This document shows positions 1 to 12,978 of a stretch of DNA of 64,000 nucleotides, piece after piece. The DNA is taken from positions 35,845,877 to 35,909,876 of the forward strand of contig NC_059387.1 of assembly GCF_019703515.2 (NCBI RefSeq), given 5' to 3'. The notes under the pieces are model-generated. The model was not told the origin of the DNA. It saw only the letters and a list, made by a program, of their open reading frames with translations, and made no database searches. The position numbers and the translations under genes were made by a program. This DNA is from Myxocyprinus asiaticus (lineage: Eukaryota > Chordata > Actinopteri > Cypriniformes > Catostomidae). Every line of letters begins with the position of its first letter. Positions within the stretch are counted from its first letter, which is position 1.

Positions 1-214
1 GCATCTGATTGGCTGAGGTTTTGAGGATCATCCAAGCACAGCGAGTGGCCTAGAGGGACAGAAAGCGCCTGGAGCATCCTGCAAGACATTTGACCATTTC
101 AGTCCATCTCAGTCTGCCGTGAACCTTGTTCATTCTGCACCATAGTTTTATATTTCAAAAGATTATTTTCCCATCAAGAAAAGTATGAATCATTTTTCTC
201 TTCAGTTTCTGTTC

Positions 215-600
215 AGCAGCTTTTAAAGAAATAGTTCACCCCCAAAAAAGTGGAAATTCTGTGATCATTTACTCACCCTCATGTTGTTACAAACCTTCTT
301 CCTTCAATGGAACACAAAGATACATTTTTTGAAGATTTTACTGGCTGCTTTTTCCATATAATGAAAGTAAATGAGGACTAGGGAAGACTTTCAGTGAATA
401 ACGACAAAAATCTGGGTCTGTTCTTCTCACAAAGCTCTCAAAAGACTTATATGGAACACATTTATTGTACTTTTATGGTGCTTTTTTGTCATTTTGGAGC
501 ATGGCAACCCCAGTCCCCATTCACTTTCATTATATGGATAAGAGTTCTTTAAAAATTCATGAGTAAATAATGTCAGAATTTTCTGTTTAGGTTGAATGAT
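215..600. mobile_element. Palindromic MITE, degenerate copy
   Basis: The left end carries AAATAGTTCACCC and ATTTACTCACCCTCATG; the right end carries the decayed complement (GAGTAAATAATGTCAGAATTTT, split here from GGTTGAA). This is the common fish repeat whose two halves are complementary. No coding capacity. Confidence 0.6.
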
Positions 601-1513
601 TGCTTGATTGCGATGTTTTGCGTTGAAGGTTTTTCCAGTCAGATTATGTCCTGCATGTATTTAATACTGTATCTGTACACCAGAGCTGCTGTCACAGGAA
701 AAATATATACTGTATCCTCACGAAACCCATGTCAATGTTTGTTTGACAGAATTTGCACTTTATAACGCATCTCAAAATATTCTCAGAAGCATTTGCGTGC
801 AGCCATATTTGAATATCTGAATATCTCTTGAGTGTTTGTGTTTCTGCTGACATGCGGGAAACTTTACAGTCTGACACCCATCTCAACATGTTTGACTCAG
901 TTGTCATTATTTTCCCGCGCTGTGGCGTCCACGTCAGACTTCTGCATCTTATTAACCACTTGCCAGGCGTTTGAAAGGTGCTTGTCACTCCGTTCTCTCT
1001 CTGCACGAAGCGCGTCTCGCTGTCTCTTACGCGACATGAAAGGACAGCTGTCTCAACAGACACCAGACACAGATGAATAACAAATTGCTGCTGTTTCTGC
1101 ATCTCTCAGATGAGTTAGAGAGAGGAACCGAGAGAGAATCATTGACATTCCAGAAATGTCAACATTCATTACATAATCTTTAATGTCCCTTTGCATGTTT
1201 TGGAAGGATGCAATTTGCATTAAATGTGTCTGTCATTCAAAACATCCGCCACTGTGACATTTTTCAAGACGGCTGCCAATATCTTCATGGAAGTTCAGCA
1301 TGTATTGGGTAATGGTCATGTGATTATCTGCGTATCTTTAGTTAAGCAATAGAGTTCAACAGTCTGGTTCTGGATGTAAAAATCCCATTAATTTTCTCCA
1401 TAGGCACATTTATTTTTAACACTTACACATCTTTAAAAACAGACCTACCATGAGCTTGTTCATCAATGGTAAATGCTTCACCTGAAGCCATCAGTCCACG
1501 TTATTTCAACATC

Positions 1514-1549
<36 letters not shown>

Positions 1550-1551
<2 letters not shown>

Positions 1552-1963
1552 ATATCCCCTTTTCTCCCAATTCCCACTACTTGGTAGGTCCTCGTGGTGG
1601 TGCGGTTACTCACCTCAATCCGGGTGGCGGAGGACGAATCTCAGTTGCCTCCGCTTCTGAGACCATCAATCCGTGCATCTTATCACGTGACTCGTTGTGC
1701 ATGACACCGCGGAGACTCACAGCATGTGGAGACTCATGCTACTCTCCACGATCCACGCACAACTTACCACACGCCCCATTGAGAGCGAGAACTACTAATC
1801 ACGACCATGAGGAGGTTACCCCATGTGACTCTACCCTCCCTAGCAACCGGGCCAATTTGGTTGCTTAGGAGACCTGGCTGGAGTCACTCAGCACGCCCTG
1901 GATTCGAAGTCGCGACTCCAGGTGTGATAGTCAGCATCAATACTTGCTGAGATACCCAGACCC
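1550..1963 (-). mobile_element. tRNA-headed SINE, copy 1
   Basis: On the minus strand it starts with a tRNA-like head (GCTGACTATCACACCTGGAG, then a B-box-like TTCGAATCC) and ends in an A-rich tail, here followed by a (TA)n run at 1519-1548. It shares its body with six other copies in the window. Confidence 0.75.
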
Positions 1964-2015
1964 CATTTCAACATCATTTTTTTTAAATCGTGTTTAATAG
2001 CAGAATTCCTGGTGA

Positions 2016-2201
2016 AGAACTACACTACCCATGATGCTGAGGGGGAAAATCCACCAATCAGAGAATTACTGCAAACAAAGTGCACCAAAAGCGCTCTGCA
2101 GCGACCGCCCACTCACATGATGCACTCTGAACGACATATACAGTATATCTGAGTAATTTGCATAGATCTGAAAATTTTACTGCAGAAAAGTAATATTTTT
2201 T

Positions 2202-2260
<59 letters not shown>

Positions 2261-2540
2261 TTTTATACGCATAAACTTGACTACATTTTGTTACATTTCT
2301 CTGAAAACACAAATTAGCATCTTATGTTATTTTGTAAATGTATGTAGTTTTAAGAATGTTTACATATTTTTATTGGAAAATAAGACTCAAAAAGAAAATG
2401 ATTTGTTGCAGTGTTTGCAATAAAATAAAAATAGTATTACTCTACTTATAACCAACAACTTTAAATCAGTAGTTTTATATATTTTGATCCTTTTTTATTA
2501 AATTACATCATTCGCAATGCTTCATGGGATTGTAGTTCAT
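2016..2540. mobile_element. Small MITE with inverted ends
   Basis: The left end reads GAACTACACTACCCATGATG and the right end TTCATGGGATTGTAGTTC, its imperfect inverse. It contains a (TA)n/(T)n run at 2204-2262. There is no open frame; target duplication not resolved. Confidence 0.5.
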
Positions 2541-3897
2541 TCCCTCTTTAAAGACGTTAAGTTCCCAGTCTAGTATATTTGTCTTTTTGTTTGATTTTCA
2601 AATACTTTTTTGCTTCAAAACAAAGTTTGTAATGTTGTGATTCCCCTCGGAGCTGAACTCTTTGGGAAGTCTATGAGAAAAATACTTCCGGAACCAAGAC
2701 AGCTGAAAAAGTGGGCGGGCACTGTTGCGCTTTATTGAGAATGTAGGGCGGGACTTGATTTTTTTTTCTAGAAATGATTGAAATGATTGAATGTTGATGT
2801 AACAGTAACAGCTGATTACAATATATGAGGGTTAGGTGACTCATCTTTAATTGAGACCCAAAGATGACCTTGCTGGTGAACATTTGGTATGAATCATACC
2901 CGCTCAGAACCATTACAGTTTAGTTCAAATCTCAGCTCCAACTCAAACTATAACCTCAATAAAAGAGTTGTTAGTCAGAAAGGTCCATTTACTTTCTCAA
3001 CATCAGCCCGAGCTGCATTAGTGCTGGTATTACTGCTGTGAATATCAGCCATCACGCCGCTGTCATTAATCACAAAGAGACGGATGATCGAGACGTTTTT
3101 CTGCAGATGAAACCCATGTCATCATTGTGTTCAGACGAATATCAGCTTCCCCACAGAAAGAGCTGGAGTCGTGCACAATCACCTGCAATCATATCAATTG
3201 TCTCTGGCCGGTGAGATACGGCCGACTACTGCCGATTATAATGCCTCGTTACGCTCTATTATTATATTTATACCTCACTTCCACACGTCTGTGATAGCAA
3301 AATGGCAGAAAGAATCTGAACAGACGAGCAAAAAATAGAAAGAAAAATCCACCGGCCCTGAAAAGCCAGAGCTGACATTTATTTTCATAATTCATTGTAA
3401 TTGTGCAGCTGTTGAGCGCAGAGCGGCCTCCTCACACAAAATAAATATATCATGATAGAATCATGATGATTTTGCTAGTGATGTTAGCTTGAGCAATATT
3501 TTGAATATTGGAATGATTTTTCTGCACTTTGTATTTATTTTTATTTTCGTCTCCAAAAGAATGCATAATTTTTCCTGGTAAAAGGTGAAGCAAATACAAC
3601 AGAAATGTATTACTGTTGCATAAGACAAATCTAATGATCAAAATAATAATAATTCACCATTATATTACAATAATAAACTTAAAATAATTATAATGATAAT
3701 ATTCAACTGGGTTCCAAAAAAATAAGTGAGTGAAGTTGTAGTTTTTGCACAACTTGTTCATTCTCAAAAAAAATATTTTTGTAAAAATATGTCAGTAAAT
3801 AATGCTTTTTATAATTAGATATTGTTGTATATTGAGGCATATAAATGAAAATGATTAAATATCATTCTTCCTTTTGTTAATTTAAGTTTGTTTTGTG

Positions 3898-4357
3898 CTA
3901 ACATATTTTGTGTTCCCGGTCAAAAATGACCGGCCCAATAAGATTGTTTATAAATCTCTCATATTGTTTATATTATCACATGATCTTGCAGTAGATCTTT
4001 TTATCAACTTCTTTTTTTAGTAATTATGACAAGTTTTGTCCTCTTTTTTTGGAATATATTTAAAAACAATATTACAATGAGCAGATTTGTTTCACTCAGA
4101 GGTCAAACTGCAGTGAGTATTAGTGTATGAAATTCCCACTGATACCCATAAATATAATAAATAGAAGTGTCTTTTTGTCACGTTTTTCCTTACTACTTAC
4201 TGAAACATAAATAAAACATAGACAATGGCATATCATAACTTACAGCAGACTATCCCAAATCAAACGAGCCCAAACACAACATATGATTAGTAGATCTTGA
4301 AATATATCTCAAAGAGTGTACGTGGAAAGATGATGCACAGAATGCCGCTCAACACAC

Positions 4358-4390
<33 letters not shown>

Positions 4391-4708
4391 ACATGTCCGA
4401 GGAATCTGTGTGTGCAAACACGCATCCACATATGTGTTCATCTAAAGGATTGTGATGCTCCTGAACACTTAATATTTCTGTATTTTGTAGTCTAATCCAT
4501 TCATTTCCAATGGCCGGCCATTTTTGACCGGGAACACAACAAGTGTAACAAAGTGAAATAAAACCAAAAAAAGTAATGAAAATGGTAATTTTTTATTATT
4601 ATTTTTTTCAGATACCATATGTGAACAAAGTCGAGGAATTTTATTCCAACTGGATTAAGTAAAAAAAAAAAAAAAACAGGTCAAAATTACCGGAACACAA
4701 CATAAGGG
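3898..4708. mobile_element. piggyBac-like non-autonomous element (TTAA MITE)
   Basis: The right end reads CGGAACACAACATAAGGG followed by TTAA (4709-4712); the left end has TGTGTTCCCGGTCAAAAATG preceded by a decayed TTAA. A third copy of the motif, inverted, lies at about 4511-4541. A (TG)n run (4361-4389) sits inside. The CCCTTATGTTGTG-type end with TTAA target is typical of piggyBac MITEs. Confidence 0.55.
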
Positions 4709-5595
4709 TTAATAAAAAAATTGGAAAATATCTCTTATTAGGTTTATATTTAACTAGATTCTTTATGCATTAAACATTGAATCTATTTGGCTACAGTGGC
4801 TGTTTGGTTGAAATGATGGTAACTCTGATTTTAAATGTAAAAAAATTACTTTTAAACCATTTCAGAGCATATACGTTTTTTCGATTTTCGATATATCATG
4901 CTTGTAGCCATATTGCCTAGCTCTACAATATTTTTGACATAATTTTGTTTACCAAAGAAAACTTGTCCGGTAGGTTTCCATTGTACCGTGTCACTCTAAA
5001 CTAAATCTTTGCTTTTTTGTGTCAAAAACTGAGGGACGAGTCTAAATAATTTTCTGTAATAATCGACAATATGCAACAAATTTGGTCAATTAAATCTGCA
5101 GTATTTATTTTAATAATGCATGTTGTTGGTCTAATTTTGCTGAATTCATTGGTGCACATTATTCCAAATAAATAAATAATCATAATCTTTCTTCTAAATG
5201 TAATAACTGGCTCTTCCTCCGAACTGCTTTCCTTTTCAGCTGACATCATCAAGCCCTCTTATTTTAATGCACCTGTCAATCAATTTTCACCATTTAACCA
5301 GTTCCACATGGAGAAAATCAAGTCCCGCCCTACATTTGTTTCTCATTGAATATCCTGTTTCACTCAGAAACATGTCACATCAGGGAAGTAAAATGGGTTG
5401 CGAATGTTGTTTCATGTTTATTTTTATTAAATCCAGAACATTCCTTTAATTATGATTCAAGACGAGTTGCTTTCACTGTTTAGATTCGATGTCTAACATG
5501 ATTATCATTTGCTGAGTTGACCTTTGCTTTGTTGTTTGTCATTTTATGTCCGTTCCTCTGACTGTCTTTGTTCTGTTTTTCTCGCACTCTTTTAG

Positions 5596-5683
5596 AGTTT
5601 CTTCGAAGGGCAGGCGGCGCCGTGGGACTCTGCGAAAAAAGACGAGAACAGGATGAAGAATCGTTATGGCAACATCATCGCAT
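5596..5683 (+). CDS. ptprk: ptprk exon: juxtamembrane to start of D1 (88 nt)
   Basis: The exon encodes [20 protein letters not shown] followed by KNRYGNIIA, the KNRYGN motif that opens D1 in R2B phosphatases. It follows a pyrimidine-rich stretch ending in TTTTAG and is followed by GTACGT. It starts in phase 0 and ends one base into a Tyr codon that the next exon completes. Confidence 0.9.
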
Positions 5684-7412
5684 GTACGTAGAGAAACAAT
5701 CATGACTACACGTCACTAACGGCAACTGTTTGTGGTCCTCACAGAGTCTATGTGTTTTTTTGTTTTTTTTTATGACCACTGCATGTAATTAAGTCCCTGA
5801 TCAGAGTTGCATTGTTTTATAAACACGCTCTGAAAGCAAAGAGACGTTTACTCAAACAGACACTCGTGTGCGCCCATGAATACACATGCTGTTGTAGCAT
5901 CAATGGCAATTATGAAAATTTGCTTATAGTAAGTGGAATAATTTTTGAGGATGTTGCTTTGAGATGGGGCCTTGGGTACCACATTTGTCCCATGAAGCAC
6001 TGGACAGATTCTTGTGGCTTTAGACTTGTTGTCGTGGAGAAATTAACCAATCACATTGCAGGATTTGGGGCACTTGAGCCCCAGGCATGTAAGACTGCAG
6101 TGAGTCGCGTGCCAGAATTCACCTTTGGGCGTCAAACTGAAATAAGTGCTGTGGGTAAATGTGTCACATTGTATTACTGTGTCCTGGATGAAATGAGAGA
6201 GAGAAACAACAGAGCATGGGCTGAATTCAACTCGTCATATTGGTTGGTTAGTAGGTGGATTGGTAAGTAGGTTGGTAGGAAGGTTAGCACATTGGTGGAT
6301 TGGTAAGTAGATTTGTAGATTAGTAGGTTGGTGGGAAGGTAACTTGGTTGGTAGGATGGTAAATTGGTTGGTAGGTTGGTTGGTAAATTGGTAGGTAGAT
6401 AGGTTGGTAGATTGTTGGTAGGTTGGTAGAGTGGTGTATTGGTAAGAAGATTGGTAGGGAGGTTAAGGTTCAGGTTGTTAGGTTGGTGGGTAGGTAACTT
6501 AGTTGGTATGATGGTAGATTGTAGGTATGTTGGTAGATTTGAAGGTAGGTTAGTTGGTAGATTGGTAGATTAATATGAAGGTAGGTTTGTAAATTGGTGG
6601 GTAGGTAACATGGTAGGATGGTAGATTGAAAGGTAGGTTGGTTGGTGGGTGGGTAACTGTTGGTAGATTGGTAGATTGTTAGGTTGGTGGGTAGGTAGCT
6701 TGGTTGATAGGATGGTAGATTGATAGGTAGGTTGGTTGGTGGGTGGGTAACTTGGTTGGTAGATTGGTAGGTTGTTAGGTTGGTGGGTAGGTAATTTGGT
6801 TGGTAGGGTGGTCGACTGAAAGGTAGGTAGGTTGGTAGATTGTAGGAAGATAGGTAGGAAGGTTGGTAGTTTGGAGGATTAGTAGGTTGGTGGGGTAGGT
6901 AACTTGATTGGTATGATGGTAGATTGGTAAATTGGTTGGTAGGTTGACAGATTTGTCATTTTTTGTACTGTAAGACAAAATGCTTGTTATCTTTTGCTCA
7001 TTGGTAAGTTGCTTTGGATACAAGCCAAATGTAAATGTGGATTGGTTGGTTGGTTGATTGATTGATTGAGGCTCTTCCCTCTGTTGATGAATATTACTGT
7101 TGCATAACTTGTTTGTCTGTTTTGTTTGTTTGTTTTGTTTCAGATGATCACTCGCGCGTCAGACTGCAGCCTGTGGAGGGAGAGCAGAGCTCCGATTACA
7201 TTAATGCAAATTATGTTGATGTAAGTACACACACTCACCAGAGCTTATGGTAAAGGTCAATGTGTGTGTTTGTGTGCATGTGTGTATGTGTTTGTGCGTG
7301 CAATGAATAACACAATCACAGTGTCTGTCTCATTCATGTCTCGTCTCACCTCGTCTGTTTAAAAAAACAGACAGTTAATCCAGACACTCTGTCAGCAAGT
7401 TTTGGATTTGAT

Positions 7413-7450
<38 letters not shown>

Positions 7451-10400
7451 CAGACACTGTCTGTATTATCCTGGAGTTTAGTCTTGTGTCTGTCAAAACT
7501 AGTTAGTCTTAAAAGGACAATTTTAGTTTGTGGGAAGTTTTGACATTTGAGTCAGTATTCTCTTTTTAGATAATAAAATCACCCCAGGGAACTTTTTTTA
7601 CTGCTCAGAATTAAATGAGTTAAATGAGAGACTTACTGTACTTAATTGAGACTTAACTGAGTTCTTGTTCATTTAAGGATCAACTCAGTCTCAGATGTTA
7701 TTCCTAAAATTCATTAAGAGGAGTAAAAACAGACCCTAATGAGGCATAGAGTCGTACAGTACAGTAAGAGTATAGGCTGAACTTTATATTGATCTTATCA
7801 GAAGATCATAATTACCTGTTCAGCGATTGGTTAGATTCTTAAAGGCACTAGTTAGCAGTTGTTAAGTAAATGTCCTGTGGTTATTGAGTCAGTCGTATGA
7901 TGTTTCCCTTGTGAGTTACTTACTAAAATAACTGGGCTGATGTTTCTCCTGGTGTGGAGCTTTTGACACAGTAAATGTTATTTTGGTGTGCTGTCAACCT
8001 CTGGCTCTGATCCAAACATGTCAGCACACATCATGCATACTGATCAGCCTGTGTGAGACTTCCTGTGTCCAGTTGAATATCCTGGAAGAAAACAGCCACT
8101 CGGTTTGGATAGCAGGCACGTTATGTTTGTTGGATGCTGTAAACATTTAGAACAAAAGATGCTCTGAACAGAGGAAGAGTAATAAATAAATAACTCTGCA
8201 TCTTTTAGCGCACTGCACGACACTGAACATCATGAATGACAATGAATCATGTTATGTTTTAAAATGGATCAGGTGAATTATATTCAAAGTTGGCTCCATC
8301 ATGCAGTTCTAAATTAAAGGGATAGTTCACCCACATATGACAATTCAGCTGAAGTTTATTTTCATAATTAATTGTAATTGTGCAGCGAGACTCCTTGCGT
8401 TAAATAAATGTTTCATGAGTTTCTGTTTAGAAGGAAAAAAGTCAGGTTTTATTTGTGTTTGATAGTGTTGGAGAAGGTAAAAGTTATGCTTAACTTAAAG
8501 TAGTTAAACTACATTCAAAATACTCTTTTACAAAAGTAGATGATATTATATTATTCCACAGAATTCCTCAGAAATTCTGTAATATCAACTGATAGTTATA
8601 TCCTTAATAAGGGTGACATTCCCTTATGCAAATTATCCTTAACAAGGGTGGCATACCCTTACGCAAATTATCCTTAACAAGGGAGATATTCCCTTATGCA
8701 CATTAACCATGATTTAATTATAGTTTGACTATGCTGTTTGAAATAAAACCATAGCAACCACAAAATTTACCATGATTACTACTGTCATGCTTACTACATT
8801 ATTACTATAGTAAAATAATGGTTAATTTTTGTAAGGGTTAATCAAATAGGGTGACGATGTTAAATTGAACATAAGTGTATTCTTAATATACATTAATTAA
8901 CTAGAAAACAGTCTATTTTATATAACTGAATCAAAATTTAGTGTTAAACTATTCAAAGACTTCATGTCTCATTCTATGAGTAATAACTCCTACACACGGG
9001 TGTGTTCATGATGACTGAGTCCAGTTCACATCTACCGATGACGTCACACAAAAACAAGTACAGTGTATTTACAGATGTGTAAACAGAAGGTTTTCTCAGG
9101 CCTAACTGCTTTTGAATTCACAGCTGTGCAGGTGCATTTTAAGAGTTGAAATTAAACACTATGTATAGACGTAAACAAATTTCACGGTGGGCCGCAGACA
9201 GATAAAGATGCCATTAAAATGAGAGAGAAACCAATAGATGTTTCCTCCTCCATCAGGGCCTTTATTCCAAACACTAATTACATACGGGTGCTGTTAAATA
9301 TGCTGGAGATAAAAGGGGAAGAGTTTGGTGCTACTGAGTTCTTGGTGGGATACAAGATGCTTGACGAATGAAATGAGCGGATTATCGAAATCCCACAGAC
9401 ACTGAGCCTATTCTAGAACATAATCCCACAATCTGTATTTTAGGAATTACCGTAGATATGTGTGTTACAATGGAGAATATTAAGAGTTCAATTATAAACA
9501 GATTCACCATACCTGATACAACTCTCTGAATTTGTACTGCAATTACACTATGTAACACAATTTTTGTTCCTGGGTAGTAAGTGTTATTTCCTAATTGCTT
9601 ATGCCTCAAAAGTATAGAAAATGGCTATTATTCCCCACAAACTTTGCTTTTGAGACCAGGACAGTAATATTTTGAAATTTACCTATTTCCAATGAGAAAA
9701 CGGGCGAATTTGTGTCTTTTCGTTCACATAAAGTCAGAAAAAACAACATATGAATCCAAATTAACATGTGTTTATACTAAAATAATACAAAACGATTATA
9801 TTGTAAATCACTTTCACGAATCAGCCCCCATCATGTTCTCGTTATACTGTCTTTGGTAGCGGCATTCAAAGTCCAGTATATCCTGATGGAGGAGCTCGCC
9901 TTGCTCCTCCGAGTACGCTCCCATGTTCTCCTCGAATTTATCAAAATGAGCATCAAGGATATGGACTTTGAGGGACATCCTACAGCCCACTGTGCCATAG
10001 TCCTTCACCAGAGTCTCAACCAGTTCCACATAGTTTTTGGCCTTGTGATTGCCCAGGAAGCCCCAAACCACAGCGACAAAGCTGTTCCAAGCCACTTCCT
10101 CCTTACTAGTGAGCTTCTTGGGGAATTCATTGCATTCCAGGATCTTCTTTATCTGTGGTCTAACGAAGACCTTTGAACTTTGCCTCAGACAGCTTAGGGA
10201 AGAAGTCTTGAAGGTACTTTAAGGCTGCCGACTCCTTATCTAGAGATTGATGTTGTTCCTCCCCACAGAGAACTCGGTCCGCTGTGGCCAGTCCCGCCTG
10301 TGGTAGTGCACCTTGGTGTCCCTGCTGTCCCAAAGGCAAAGATAGCAGGGAAACTTTGTAAAACCGCCTTGGAGACCCATCAGGAATGCCACCATTCTGA

Positions 10401-12934
10401 AGTCTCCTATGACCTCCCAGCCATACTCATTATACTTCAAGGCATCCAGCAAGGTCTTGATGTTGTTGTAATCCTCTTTGAGGTGTACCAAGTGAGCCAG
10501 GGGAAGAGACGGGTACTTGTTACCATTATGGAGCACCACGGCTTTGAGGCTCCTGGATGAGCTGCCAATGAAAAGGCTCCACTCATTCTGGTTACAGGCG
10601 ATTCCGATTGCCTCGAACAGACTGGTCACATTGTGGCAGAAGCAGAGCCCATCTTGATGGGTGAAGAAGCTGGAAAAAGGTTGGTGACACTTCCTCTGAT
10701 CTGCAAATTGCACACTTTCATCCAACAAGTTCCACTGCTTGAGCCTAGACGTCAAAAGCTCGACATTGACTTGGTGAGAACAAGATGTCTAATCAAGTCT
10801 TTGAGGTGTTTTTGGTTGGGTTAGTGTGGGTTTCTCTCCTCAGCTCCACCTCTGAAGTTGTCATCTGGATCTACAACGTCTTCCTTGCTCTCTGACTTGC
10901 TGCTCTCTTCTAAAGACGGTTGCTCTCTCTCTGGAGGAGTGGGTACGGAGAGCTCATGGCAGTGTGGCACCGGGGCGATGGATGAAGGAAGGTCCGGATA
11001 CATGATAGCAGGTGCATTCTTGCCAGTCCGAGGTTTGGAAGGGTCCACCATGCAGAAGTAGCAGTTGCTTGAGTGGTTAGTGGGTTGCCACAAAATTCTT
11101 GGGATAGCGAACTTCATGGCTGTTTTCCCCTCTGTACCATCCTACAAAAATACATTTATTTTACCCATGACTAATGCGTAAGAGATTCTTGCAACATTTT
11201 TATATATGATATATTTTTTCAATAACATTGAAAATTGTAAAACATTTTAAAATTAAAAACTTTTACAATGTTAAAAATTAACACATTTTATAACATAAAA
11301 TTCAGAGCAACAATTGTCCATCTTCCAGAGTTTTTTTTGCAGTGCTCGCAGGTGAAATGAGGTACCCAGAGTTTGTCTTGATCCCCGACAGGCATGCCGA
11401 AATATGCCTTTTAGGCCTCACACATCTTAGCAGATGCTTCCACAGAGTACTTTTTCACTCTTATCTTGATAAATTGGCCGCAGACATAGCAAAATGTGTC
11501 TGCCGGATGCTTGCAGCCTCTTGATGCCATCTCAGAAAAATGCAGATATGTATCCACTTAGACAGCTGGAACTAAACTGAACTGGTGGGCTTAAGGCCCC
11601 TGTATCTATACTACTATTTATATTACTGGAAAGTTCTAGAAAGTTCTAGAAGTTACTCCCAAGTTTACTCAGCACTGAATCTATCTGGAATGTTCTGGAA
11701 AATAGGTACATTTCAAAATATCACTGTCCTGGTCACAAAAGCAAAGTTTGTGGGGAATAATAGCCATTTTCTATACTTTTGAGGCATAAGCAACTAGGAA
11801 ATAATACTTACTACCCAGGAACCAAAAAAAACACACAAAAAAATTTGTTACATGGTTTTATTATTGTTCTAATACGCATTGATTTAAAACAATGTAGTAT
11901 ATTACAGTACTGTTGAATTCTTGATTCTGACTGGTTAACAGATAATCCGAGTTTCTTTATAAAACAGATAGTTTAGACTCTAAATTCTGAATGGAAAAGA
12001 TCATTCAGTATCTGATGTTTATTATAAAGCCATTTTCCATTTTTAAATGGATTGAATTACATTTTAATTAGATTTAATTAGACCTTTTCTTGCAGGCTTC
12101 GGGTCAGGAGTTTGGCTTTGATGCCTTAAAATACTACCTACGTAGACAGCTCACTAGGTTTCAGAACAGATAGACATGTATAAGTGGAGTTATAGATTTT
12201 CGACTGTTTTTGAAAATTAATAATTCAGTGCTTTGTCATTGATTATGCATTAAACATTTGATCTAGCTAAAATAGTATTTGATGTTTGACGAGTGTGAAA
12301 ATGGCGTGACTCTATTTAATTATTATTTTTTTTGTCCAGATATATATATATTTTTTTTTTTTTCAAAAATACATAAATGCAATTCATGCAAAACAATTAC
12401 TTTAAAACACCTCTTCTATGATGGACATGTTTTTGATAACTGACTGACTTATATTTATATTTTATAGTCATATTATATAGATATATGTTTTTTTTCTGAG
12501 GCTTAAATTAAAAAATGTTGTGCTATAACCATCTGGTGATAGTAAAAAAACAAAACAAATAAAAGTCTCATTAAAAGCTGAAATTCTTGAAAAAAGAAAT
12601 GTGTGTGCAGAATAATTTTTTCTATTGTTATTTCATTAAAAAATAAATAAATAAATAAATAAAAATAGCAGTAAAGAAATTTTGTTTCAGAACATAATTA
12701 ATAACAGTTGTCCACCAAGTTAAAGTCATGTAGTTTAAACAACATGTAGGTAGCCATTGTTGTCATGTGTGTGAAATTTAAAATATATATGTTATATTTT
12801 CATATTATTAAATATCAGATTGTTTTACATTTTCATGTCAAGGCACATTTTGTTCAGGTCAAATGGGGTAACCCTGAGAAAACTTCTTGACAGTCTTGAT
12901 TTAAAAATCCATGATATTTGAAATATATATATAT

Positions 12935-12978
<44 letters not shown>

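Larger units (their letters stand above)
1..5595 (+). other. Intron upstream of first visible ptprk exon
   Basis: I found no exon for the transmembrane or proximal juxtamembrane region here. The stretch contains a palindromic MITE, a SINE, a small MITE, a piggyBac-like MITE and a non-repetitive block near 3000-3440; the rest is AT-rich intron sequence. Confidence 0.6.
5684..7143 (+). other. ptprk intron with a GGTTGGTAGG minisatellite
   Basis: The first 550 nt hold nothing I recognise. The open frame at 5812-6270 there has no family resemblance and is treated as chance. The rest is the minisatellite described separately. Confidence 0.6.
9549..11853 (-). mobile_element. Element with about 145-bp terminal inverted repeats and an uncharacterised Cys-rich gene
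   Basis: The left arm (about 9549-9691) and right arm (about 11700-11853) are near-perfect inverse copies. Both contain GTTCCTGGGTAGTAAGT, GCTTATGCCTCAAAAGTATA and AAACTTTGCTTTTG. The enclosed 2 kb carries one minus-strand gene with its own 5' region. I could not resolve a target duplication. The structure is that of a DNA transposon, but the protein shows none of the DDE-family motifs I know. The arms look better preserved than the gene. Confidence 0.7.

Noticed and set aside
5812..6270. Open frame of 152 codons
   Set aside because: It lies in an intron, runs into the minisatellite, and resembles no family I know.
9853..11061. Plus-strand open frames within the TIR element
   Set aside because: They are antisense shadows of the minus-strand gene, which has the recognisable protein pattern.
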